Of a stretch of DNA of 64,000 nt, positions 52,634 through 60,320 are shown one piece after another. The stretch covers positions 1-64,000 of the forward strand of contig JAHBNG010000045.1 in NCBI GenBank assembly GCA_019217005.1, given 5' to 3'. This stretch comes from Chloroflexi bacterium TSY (GTDB lineage: Bacteria; Chloroflexota; Anaerolineae; Caldilineales; Caldilineaceae). Both the position numbers and the translations under genes were made by a program. The notes beneath the pieces are model-generated. The model did not search any database. It was not told the origin of the DNA and worked only from the letters and a program-made list of their open reading frames with translations. Positions within the stretch are counted from its first letter, which is position 1. Every line of letters begins with the position of its first letter.

Positions 52634-54445
52634 ATGCAGAGAGCCGAAACGGTATTGAACATCATTTGAGAACGCGGAAAACGTAGATTGCCGCTAAGGC
52701 AACTGTATCGACAGCTTTACAATCGAGAGTTGTACCTTTGCGCCTATGGCAAACTATACGCCAATAATGGTGCAATGACACCTGGCACAACACCAGAGAC
52801 TGTAGATGGAATGTCGTTAGCGAAAATCGACCACATCATTGAGCTACTGCGCAATGAAAGATATCGATGGACGTCAGTCCGACGCACATACATACCCAAA
52901 AAGAATGGCAAATATCGCGGCCTTGGTATGCCGACGTGGTCGGATAAATTACTTCAAGAAGTGATACGCTTATTGTTGGAGGCGTATTACGAACCGGAGT
53001 TCAGCGAACATTCCCACGGGTTCCGGCAAGGGCGAGGATGTCACACGGCGTTACAAGAGATAATGGGGAAATGGCAAGGTGTAAAGTGGTTTATCGAGGG
53101 CGATCTCCACGCTTGTTTCGACAATATCAACCATATGATTCTGTTGAACATCCTACGTGAGAAGATTCATGACAATCGATTCATCCGACTCATTACAAAT
53201 CTCTTAAACGCTGGATACTTAGAAGAATGGCACTATCACACGACCTATAGCGGAGTTCCGCAAGGCGGTGTGGTCAGTCCCATGCTTTCTAATCTAGTGC
53301 TAGACCGATTAGACAAATTTGTCGAACAGACGTTTATAGCTGCATATACATGTGGGAAGCGAAGAAAAACGTATCGACCTTATGCCGCATTGACAATGAG
53401 AGCCAGTGTAGCACGGCGGAACAATGATTATGTAAGGGCTAAGGAATTTAGCCAACAAGCGCAAACCATGCCATCCCGAGACCCTAATGACCCCAATTTT
53501 CGTCGCCTACGATACTGCAGGTACGCTGATGACTTCATTCTGGGATTCACTGGTCCAAAGGCAGAAGCGGAAGATATCAAAAGGCAACTCTCGCAGTTTC
53601 TACAAGAAGAGTTGAAGCTTGAACTGAACGATGAAAAGACTTTGATCACTCATGGACGCGAAGGCAAAGCTCGCTTTCTCGGCTATGATATTCATGTTCT
53701 ACACGCTGATGATAAGCATGATGGGCGTGGTCAAAGGTGCGTCAATGGCGGTATTGGCCTGCGTGTTCCTGAAAGTATTATTCAATCTCATTGTCAAAAG
53801 TACATGCGGAACGGAAAACCAACTTATTTGCCACAGAGGACCATCGATGATGCTTATAGTATAGTCACTCAATACCAAGCAGAATATCGAGGCATTGTTC
53901 AGTACTATAAGCTGGCCTACAACCTCCATCAACTCGACCGACTGAAATGGGTGATGGAAACCTCTCTCACCAAGACATTAGCGGAAAAGTACAAGACTAC
54001 TCGGCGGAAAATATACAAGAAGTACCGGAAGACTATCCAAAATGAGTATGGCACATACAAGGGGTTGGAGGTAACTTTAGACCGCGGTCCTGACAAGAAA
54101 CCGCTTGTGGCACAATGGGGTGGTATACCTCTCCAATGGAACAAATGGGTAGCGCTCAATGATACTCTACATCAGCCTATTTGGAGTGGACGCACTGAAC
54201 TAGTTGACCGACTTCTAGCACAACAATGTGAGTTATGTGGTGCAATGGACAATATCGAAGTCCATCACATTCATAAACTCAAAGACCTAGACAAACATGG
54301 CCATTCAGAGACACCACAGTGGGTACATCGAATGGCTGCCCGACGACGCAAAACGCTAGTCGTCTGTCAACCATGTCACAATGACATTCACTATGGTCGA
54401 TACGATGGACCTTCTCTCGAAATAGGACATGGGAAAGCCACGTGA
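52634..54445 (+). CDS. ltrA: Intron 2 reverse transcriptase/maturase with HNH, in-frame TGA at codon 12
   Basis: From the ATG at 52634 the frame reads MQRAETVLNII, then TGA (52667-52669), then ERGKRRLPLRQLYRQLYN... uninterrupted to 54445. The N-terminal motif before the stop fits the family, so the gene probably began there. At present translation could only start at the TTG 52688 (585 residues). RT boxes: PKKNGKYRGLGMPTW, SHGFRQGRGCHTAL, EGDLHACFDNI, GVPQGGVVSP, CRYADDFILGF. The maturase X region and C-terminal HNH (CELCGAMDNIEVHHIH...CQPCHNDIH) are intact. Confidence 0.85.
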
Positions 54446-54469
54446 GACGGAAACGCTCATGCGTGGTTT
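54435..54469 (+). ncRNA. Domain V of group II intron 2
   Basis: AGCCACG pairs with CGTGGTT and TGAG/CTCA, with a GGAAAC loop. The 5' AGC catalytic triad is at 54436-54438. It overlaps the RT stop region and is followed by a domain VI-like stem. Confidence 0.65.
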
Positions 54470-54609
54470 GGAGGGGGGCGATTGGAATAGCGTTTGTCGG
54501 CAACGCGCAAGTCCACAAATGGCTCGCTGGTCGCCTACCCTACCGTACGGGCGGTTCTGAGGAGAGGGGGTGAGGGCCACCTCACCTTCTTATCCGACTG
54601 TCATACCTC

Positions 54610-54706
54610 TTGCCAAGCGGCAATTGGTATTCTTTAGATCATAACACTAACCGCGCGCGGCGACAAATGCCAATTCATTACGAGTGCGTAAGCAAAAAAT
54701 AAGTAC
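54610..54706 (-). pseudogene. 3'-end fragment of an unidentified gene, copy 1
   Basis: The minus strand reads IFCLRTRNELAFVAARG, a stop, then CYDLKNTNCRLA. It is about 75% identical in DNA to 55542-55645. The two copies flank the DUF433/DUF5615 pair as direct repeats. Intron 1 ends just beside it. Confidence 0.5.
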
Positions 54707-54716
54707 ACGAGCAGAC

Positions 54717-55121
54717 TTAAGGGAGATAGAGACGAGGTACACCGCGATAATTTTCCAAGTCGAAGATAATGTCAGCCAGTCTTTGTGCACATGCTCTACA
54801 ATAATGCCGATCTGGTATTACACGTTTAAGATTCCCAAAGGTCAGTACGGGAAGGCTATCTGGGCCAACCAGTGTACGTGTGATATGTTCAAGTGACTCG
54901 GTATCGTCATCGCCCGTTCGGTTACCAGTTAACAACAGGCAGTTGTTATCTTGGCAAAACCGCCAGATTGTTTCGTCATCTATACCTTCTGTTAACCTCG
55001 CCTCCTCCCAAGTTAAGAGATCGACTTCGAGCAACTTAACATAACCTAGTTGATCTAGTGCGTTGAACACTGCTTCAACCTGCCCATGACAGTTTTCGTC
55101 ACTCAAGATCCGAATCGCCAT
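54717..55121 (-). CDS. DUF5615 PIN-like protein (putative toxin)
   Basis: A 134-residue protein of the DUF5615/PIN-like ribonuclease group. The opening IRILSDENCHGQVEAVF carries the first acidic residues (SDEN). LTEGIDDETIWRFCQDN and LLLTGNRTGDDDTESLE supply further conserved acids. GGAGC precedes the ATG at 55121. It overlaps the DUF433 gene by 23 bp. Such pairs behave like VapBC-type toxin-antitoxin modules, with this protein as candidate RNase. Activity is inferred from family only. Confidence 0.75.
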   Translation of the reverse strand: MAIRILSDENCHGQVEAVFNALDQLGYVKLLEVDLLTWEEARLTEGIDDETIWRFCQDNNCLLLTGNRTGDDDTESLEHITRTLVGPDSLPVLTFGNLKRVIPDRHYCRACAQRLADIIFDLENYRGVPRLYLP

Positions 55122-55479
55122 TCTTGCTCCATAAACGCTTGTTTTTCTCGCGTAAAGCATAGAACGCCTCACGTTCAGGTGTCATAGGTAAGGCTGCAAT
55201 CTGCTTTTCGCGTTCGGCAGCAATTGCGCGATGATAGCGCTCGTTCTCAGCCTTTTTTGCTAGTAATTTGGGGAGTTTGGCCTCCAACCGTTCACGATTT
55301 TTCTCAATATATTCCAGTGCAACTTGCACTTGCAGCGGTTTAAGATTATGAATTACGCAAAGCGCGTTGAAGTCCTCTCCTTCTTGTTGCGAAAGCAAGA
55401 TATCATAGACTGTGGTACGGCTCTGGCTGACTACGGGGCCAATGCCAGTTTCAAGAATTTCGTAGCCTTTGAAACTCAT
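55099..55479 (-). CDS. DUF433-domain protein (putative antitoxin)
   Basis: A 126-residue protein. The N-terminal 60 residues correspond to the DUF433 helix-turn-helix-like fold (TTVYDILLSQQEGEDFNAL, CVIHNLKPLQVQVALEYI). They are followed by a charged helical tail rich in Lys, Glu and Arg that is longer than in most DUF433 proteins and may wrap the toxin. AAGGAG precedes the ATG. It overlaps the DUF5615 gene, so the pair is translationally coupled. Confidence 0.75.
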   Translation of the reverse strand: MSFKGYEILETGIGPVVSQSRTTVYDILLSQQEGEDFNALCVIHNLKPLQVQVALEYIEKNRERLEAKLPKLLAKKAENERYHRAIAAEREKQIAALPMTPEREAFYALREKNKRLWSKNGDSDLE

Positions 55480-55541
55480 TGTCGCACTCCTTTTTATAAG
55501 CAGTTAACTCAAGTTTACTGTCTGCCATTATACCACACAAA

Positions 55542-55645
55542 TCAAGTAGCCAAACGGTAATCGGTACTCACCAGATCGTAACGCCAACCATGCTCGGCGA
55601 TAAACGTCAATTCATTATGAGTGCGTAAGCAAAAAATAGTTACTT
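55542..55645 (-). pseudogene. 3'-end fragment of an unidentified gene, copy 2
   Basis: The minus strand reads TIFCLRTHNELTFIAEHGW, RYDLVSTDYRLAT with a TGA stop at 55542-55544. It is a direct repeat of 54610-54706. The rest of the gene is absent upstream. Confidence 0.5.
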
Positions 55646-55800
55646 GTTTCCGTGTGTATTTACAGTGGCGTTGGCGACTTCGTGGGTTCATCCAACACAA
55701 GCAATCCGGTCAACCCGCCGTCAGGTCATCGGGTAAGTAGTTTTTCTGTTATAATATCCATAATATCCCTAAATCATACATAGCATTGAGCGTCGAAGTC

Positions 55801-56040
55801 ATGAAAATATATTTCGATAATTGCGCACTACAACGGCCTCTAGACGACAAATCGCAAACACGGATTCGGTTAGAGGCAGAAGCAATACTCAGTATTTTAG
55901 AACAGTGTAAAGCTGGGAATGCTGAAGCGGACTACTTCTGCACTTGCAATGACCGATTTTTAAGACGGGCGAAAACGGTCAGTGACCTTAAAACGATGAT
56001 TGTAACGCCCCTTGAATTGATAGAGGAGTTAGATATATGA
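55801..56040 (+). CDS. PIN-domain protein with large internal deletion
   Basis: 79 residues. The N-terminus MKIYFDNCALQRPLDDKSQT, RIRLEAEAILSILEQC has the first PIN acid (FDNC). The C-terminus EADYFCTCNDRFLRRAK, TPLELIEEL carries the last (CNDR). The 60-70 residues that normally lie between, with the central acidic residue, are absent, and the frame is kept. It is therefore probably an inactive toxin remnant. The stop overlaps the next gene (ATGA). A TATAAT lies at 55750-55755. Confidence 0.65.
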   Translation: MKIYFDNCALQRPLDDKSQTRIRLEAEAILSILEQCKAGNAEADYFCTCNDRFLRRAKTVSDLKTMIVTPLELIEELDI

Positions 56041-56270
56041 TAGCCGAAGCTAAACCACTAGCTGAGATAACCCAAGAGGCCATCCGAATATTATTTCGAG
56101 AAATTGGTGTTGTTAATACTATCCGTTTCATCAATCAATATACGACGGGATATGGTAATTATACTGAGGAACGGCGTGAACTGTTTGCAGATCAAACTTT
56201 AGAAGATCTAGTGAGCCAGATTAAGCAACGAAGAGAACGTAAGGCAAAGACTGAGTCAAACGCGGGATAG
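56037..56270 (+). CDS. Putative antitoxin partner of the PIN-domain gene
   Basis: A 77-residue helical protein (ITQEAIRILFREIGVVNTIRF, YTEERRELFADQTLEDLVSQI) coupled by a 4-bp overlap to the shortened PIN gene. The same pattern of a small EAIRILxRExGVVxTxRFxxQ protein next to a PIN gene is common in Chloroflexota and cyanobacteria. It appears intact although its toxin is not. Function inferred from context. Confidence 0.65.
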   Translation: MIAEAKPLAEITQEAIRILFREIGVVNTIRFINQYTTGYGNYTEERRELFADQTLEDLVSQIKQRRERKAKTESNAG

Positions 56271-56531
56271 GCTGTGTTGTGTATTTAATCGATTAGGGCA
56301 TTGGGGAGTCTCGCCAAACTACCTACGAGGTCAGAGCCGATCGTCTAGTGTCTTGGTGGAGTGGCTGGGGTGTCGCAGGCAACATCATTTGCACCAGACG
56401 GCGGGGGATTGGTGCCGAATTGCGTTATTTCGTTCACATTATTGGTCGCTCACTCGGAGCCAGTTGGGTAATTTTGCAGAGAACCCATATAGCGACTCAA
56501 ACTTCTATTGTTCGTTTCCTGGCGTGATGAT
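56271..56531. other. Intergenic stretch, no gene recognised
   Basis: No frame with a start signal is convincing. It separates the toxin-antitoxin island from the minus-strand sugar transporter operon. Confidence 0.3.
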
Positions 56532-57185
56532 CTAAGTCTTGATCGCACCCGAAGTCAACCCCTCGACAAACAATCGACTGGTGAAAAAGAAGAGAATCAC
56601 GAGCGGGACTGCCCCCAGCAAGAGACCCGCCATCACCCGTCCATAACTGGTGTAATACTGCTCCATATAGGAGTATAGCCCCGGCGTCAGCGGGTAGAGT
56701 CGGCGTTCTGTGAGGGTTAAGACGGGCCAGATTAAGTTGTTCCAAGTGCTCAGGAGATTGAGAATCGCAACCACGCCCAACATCGATTTCGTCAGCGGCA
56801 ACGCGATATACCAATAGATCTGCCAATCGGATGCCCCATCAATCCGACAGGCATCGAACATCTCGCGCGGGAGGCTCTCGAAGAAAGCGCGTAAGATCAA
56901 GATACCCAGGATCTGCCCGCCCGATATCCACGGCAGAATCAAGGCCCAGTGCGTATTGATCAGCCCCAAATCCTTGACCAGCACGAAGGAGGGCACCAGG
57001 GTCAGCGAGGCGGGGACCATCATCAAGGCCAAGACAGCATAGAAGACAACCGGTCGGCCTGGAAAGTCGATCATCGAGAAAGAGTAGGCTGCCAGAGAAC
57101 TCAACAGCAGAACACCGATGACGGTGGCACCGCTGACGATGATGCTGTTCAGCAAGAATTGACTGACAATCTGGGGGTGGTTCAA
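56532..57185 (-). pseudogene. MalG-type permease, C-terminal part
   Basis: 217 residues with four to five membrane segments and the EAA loop DACRIDGASDWQIYWYIALP. The N-terminal part is at 57307-57594. The two are separated by a 112-bp MITE and by a TAG codon. Without the MITE they are in the same frame (…FILAG, stop, IILNHPQIV…), so the amber codon is a second, independent defect. Confidence 0.8.
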
Positions 57186-57189
57186 AATT

Positions 57190-57301
57190 AGGTTTACACT
57201 TTTGATATATAGACAAAAATCTATATGAGACCGTTTTCTCTCTGAGAACCGGCGAAATCAGAGAATATAAACGTTCTTTCTGTTTCTAAAAGTGTAAACC
57301 T
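57190..57301. repeat. MITE (112 bp) inserted in the permease gene
   Basis: Perfect 14-bp ends AGGTTTACACTTTT and AAAAGTGTAAACCT. TA is duplicated (57189-57190 and 57301-57302). Single copy in the window. Confidence 0.85.
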
Positions 57302-57303
57302 AT

Positions 57304-57594
57304 CTATCCAGCTAAAATGAACCACCCCACAATCTGTCCGGCAAACTGGTAATTCTCCCATCGTAGCGGCAGCGTGGGTGTAAAGGGCACTCGCGCAAAT
57401 TGCGAGGGGCTTTTGAAGGAGATGAAGATCGCCATGATGAGTGGGGCAATCATCAAGAAACAGAGAAGACCGAGGACGATGACGCGCCAAAGATCGCCTC
57501 GACGAAGACTGCGCCTACGCTCGGTCGTCTCGCCGGCAACGGATCTGTCCTCTGCAATGGTCGAAATTGTACCTGCGTCGCCACTTTGCTCCAC
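57304..57594 (-). pseudogene. MalG-type permease, N-terminal part
   Basis: 96 codons from a GTG preceded by CAGGAG, with one membrane segment (VIVLGLLCFLMIAPLIMAIF) and the periplasmic start of the permease. It ends at the TAG 57304-57306, three bases before the MITE. It begins directly at the end of the first permease gene. Confidence 0.75.
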
Positions 57595-57595
57595 A

Positions 57596-58555
57596 TCAAA
57601 ACTCCTGCGTTCGAATATAGCGCATGTTGATGATCGTGGCCACCAACGTAATCAGAAACATCACTACCCCGATGGCCGAAGCATAGCCCATTCGACTGAT
57701 GCGGAAGGCATTGAAATACATCCACATGCCGGGCACCTGCGTTGAATCGATGGGGCCTCCTTGGGTCATGGCAAAGACCGATGTGAACTCCTGTACGCTC
57801 CACATGATGGTCAGCACAATGAGCAGCTTGATCTGACCCGTCACCAAAGGCAGTTCGATATACCACAGGCGCTTCCACCCAGTGGCACCATCCAGCAGTC
57901 CGCTTTCAACTACCTCGTTGGGAATTGCTTGTAATCCGGCTAGCAAAATGAGTACCGAGATGCCATCAATCCACGGGAAGTTGCGAAACATAATCGCATA
58001 GATCGCAATCTTCGGATCCGCCAGCCAGGCACGAGTCCACTCCTCCAGCCCGGCCAACCTGAGTAACTCATTGAGAGGCCCAATGGTTGCATCATAGATG
58101 AAGATCCAGAGCAGAATGAGAACCACAGAAGGAATGACGACTGGCAGGATCATGAACAGCCGAAAAGCATATTGTAGACGCCCACTTCGGAGTCGATGAA
58201 TCGTCACGGCGACGAGAATAGAGAAGCCAACAAAGGCAACCAAATACCAAACCGTTAATAAGGCCATGTTTTCGAGGGATCGGATAAAGACCTTGTCGTC
58301 TGTAAAGAGTTCAACAAAGTTCGCCAAGCCGATATATGTTCCCTCCAGCCCTGCGTTCCAATCAAAGAGTGATCGATATAACCCAGAAACAGCTGGATAG
58401 TATTGAAAGACGAGGAGAAAGGCAATGGTCGGCAGAACCATGAAATAGCCCGTCCTCGTTTCAACCATCCGTTGCCAAAGCGTCTTCTGATGGCGAGTAG
58501 AGGCAGTCTCTCCGACCGCTATTACCGCCTGTTCAGACTTTGCCTTGCCGATCAT
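57596..58555 (-). CDS. Carbohydrate ABC transporter permease (MalF/UgpA type)
   Basis: A 319-residue membrane protein with six predicted membrane segments and the EAA loop VESGLLDGATGWKRLWYIELP. AAGGGG just before the ATG at 58555 supports that start over 58585. It lies between the binding-protein gene (58762-60252) and the broken second permease, so the transporter is probably non-functional as a whole unless another permease substitutes. Confidence 0.87.
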   Translation of the reverse strand: MIGKAKSEQAVIAVGETASTRHQKTLWQRMVETRTGYFMVLPTIAFLLVFQYYPAVSGLYRSLFDWNAGLEGTYIGLANFVELFTDDKVFIRSLENMALLTVWYLVAFVGFSILVAVTIHRLRSGRLQYAFRLFMILPVVIPSVVLILLWIFIYDATIGPLNELLRLAGLEEWTRAWLADPKIAIYAIMFRNFPWIDGISVLILLAGLQAIPNEVVESGLLDGATGWKRLWYIELPLVTGQIKLLIVLTIMWSVQEFTSVFAMTQGGPIDSTQVPGMWMYFNAFRISRMGYASAIGVVMFLITLVATIINMRYIRTQEF

Positions 58556-58761
58556 AACCCCTTCACTTCCCGCTTTTATTAACAATTCGTCAATTCAACA
58601 ATTCATCAATTCGTTATTACTTTTACGAACTTACCCTACAAATGACGTCACCCTATACTCAGTAGACAGCAATCGTTAGATTCTTCACTTCGTTGGTGCT
58701 TCGCACCCACTACGTGAGCGGAATGACACGTTTGCGGTCTACTGATACTGAGTACCAACAC

Positions 58762-60252
58762 TCACGCACACGCATTGCCTTGCTCATCAATGTAACGAGC
58801 AGCATATCCCTCAAAAGCCGCCTGATTCTCCTCAATACATTCGTCAATTGTCATCTCGTCCAGAAGGTAGGCCCACCAAGCTTTGCCACATCGCTCTGCA
58901 GCTTCTAGATCCATCGTGACGATCTCGTATTGGAACATCGTCACGTATCCAAGGGATTGGACCACACCCTTGTGCGCCTCAGCGAATCGGTTGGGTACGT
59001 TAACATTCTTGACATTGGGCATATCCGTCCCGATCTCTCCCTGGACCTTGCCGACATTTTCGGGATGGGACATGAAGCGCAGCAGGTCAATAGCCGTGTC
59101 CAATACGCCATCTTTGCGCGCCCGGGTAGAAACTGCGTAATTATTGGTCACCGTACCGACATTTGGCGCAACGGAGGGCGGATCAGTCACGAATTCACTA
59201 CTTTCCTTGGTGAGCGGAGGTGCCCAGAAAGTGGCCCATTCGAAATCCATTAGCGGATCGATCTCCAATTGTGGGATGATCCAGGAGCCAGCCTCCAAGC
59301 CAGGTGTCTTCTTGGTGAGGAAGAGTTGGGTTGCATTTGGCCGCTGAACAGTCCAGTCCGCACGGCGATAGGGAACGTTCAACTTCCATAACTCCAACCA
59401 TTGGCGAAATTGCGGGATATGTGCAGAATATTCCCCGCTCCTGATCGCGCAGGCGACTTCGGAAAGTTCGGCAAATTCACCATCTGGGTTGACCAACGGT
59501 GCCAAGTCGCGCTCCATAATCATCGAGCCAATCTGCTGGCGATACCAGGCGTCGGTATCCGATGGACTAAAGGTCATGTGGTCATACCCAATCAGGCCCG
59601 CGTCTTGGGCGACCTGACAGTTCTCTAGAAACTCGGCATAGCTTTGTGGCACGCTGATGCCAAGCTCATCATAGAGATCGACATTGTAGTAGAACCAGGT
59701 TGTGTTGATCCCAAAGGCAACGTTGTATCGATTCCCTTCGATCAACAACATGGTGTTGGGGGTTGGGTAGAATTGATCAATCCAGCGGTCGCTGCCTTCT
59801 GCGCCGGCCGGAATATACGGATTTGGTTCGTCCAGAAATGGTGATAAATTGACCCACCAGTCCTTGTCCACGTCTTCCTTGATGATCCACTGCGCTGCTG
59901 GCATGACGTGGGGAATGGTGCCAGCTGTCTGCTGGGCCACCATCCACTCGCGGGAGTCAACGCCAGCTGGTAGCCTGATCCACTCGATCCTCACGTCGGG
60001 GTGTTCTGCCTGGTAGTCATCGACCACCTCCAGGATTTTGTTGTGCGGATTGGGGTTGTCTTCGCTCCGCTCCATGCTCTCGGTGGGTGTCCAACCTCCC
60101 CACCATACGATCAGATTTTGCGTATCAGCAGCCGCTTGACCATCGTCAGACGCGTCAGGCTGTGGTGGCGTACATGCAGCCAGAACTCCGCCGACTGATA
60201 GAGCGCCCGCTGCCTTTAGAAAGCTTCGTCTCGAAAATGTAGATGTCTCCAT
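58762..60252 (-). CDS. ABC transporter solute-binding lipoprotein (family 1)
   Basis: A 496-residue binding protein with a Tat/lipoprotein signal: SRRSFLK (8-14), GALSVGGVLAAC with lipobox Cys about residue 27. The mature sequence is that of a sugar-binding protein (NLIVWWGGWTP, PHVMPAAQWI, DRWIDQFYPTPN). First gene of the third sugar ABC cluster. The intergenic region to the permease (58586-58761) shows no gene. Confidence 0.9.
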   Translation of the reverse strand: METSTFSRRSFLKAAGALSVGGVLAACTPPQPDASDDGQAAADTQNLIVWWGGWTPTESMERSEDNPNPHNKILEVVDDYQAEHPDVRIEWIRLPAGVDSREWMVAQQTAGTIPHVMPAAQWIIKEDVDKDWWVNLSPFLDEPNPYIPAGAEGSDRWIDQFYPTPNTMLLIEGNRYNVAFGINTTWFYYNVDLYDELGISVPQSYAEFLENCQVAQDAGLIGYDHMTFSPSDTDAWYRQQIGSMIMERDLAPLVNPDGEFAELSEVACAIRSGEYSAHIPQFRQWLELWKLNVPYRRADWTVQRPNATQLFLTKKTPGLEAGSWIIPQLEIDPLMDFEWATFWAPPLTKESSEFVTDPPSVAPNVGTVTNNYAVSTRARKDGVLDTAIDLLRFMSHPENVGKVQGEIGTDMPNVKNVNVPNRFAEAHKGVVQSLGYVTMFQYEIVTMDLEAAERCGKAWWAYLLDEMTIDECIEENQAAFEGYAARYIDEQGNACA

Positions 60253-60320
60253 TCTACCTGCCTCCTCCAGTGAAATTGCCTATTCATGTTACAGATGTGG
60301 GAATATAGGGAGGTCGTTGA

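Larger units (their letters stand above)
52101..54543 (+). mobile_element. Group II intron 2, inserted in domain V of intron 1
   Basis: It starts GTGCGCC (52101), directly after domain V sequence ...GGGGTAACT of intron 1. It carries its own RT ORF, domain V (54435-54469) and a domain VI-like stem (GGCGA..TCGCC) ending CCTAC at 54543. It is 2443 nt. The excised join leaves a 34-nt domain V for intron 1. Confidence 0.7.
45037..54598 (+). mobile_element. Group II intron 1, interrupted by three other mobile elements
   Basis: The 5' end GTGCG-type (45035 or 45037) is followed by domain I-like sequence. The ORF encodes RT, maturase and an HNH motif. The domain V 5' half is at 52081-52100 and its 3' half at 54544-54557. 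A domain VI-like hairpin (GGTGAGG..CCTCACC) ends in AC near 54598. Subtracting the inserts at 46048-48766, 49098-51092 and 52101-54543 leaves about 2.4 kb, the normal size of an ORF-carrying group II intron. Confidence 0.7.

Noticed and set aside
52634..52690. TGA recoded as Trp or Gly
   Set aside because: Many complete genes here end in TGA at the expected family C-terminus, so a single in-frame TGA is better explained as a nonsense change or an error.
53652..53864. 70-codon frame with hydrophobic sequence
   Set aside because: Out-of-frame within the intact RT ORF of intron 2.
45037..54598. A retron or diversity-generating retroelement
   Set aside because: Both RTs have maturase X and HNH domains and group II RNA features; no template/variable repeat pair or retron msr/msd was seen.
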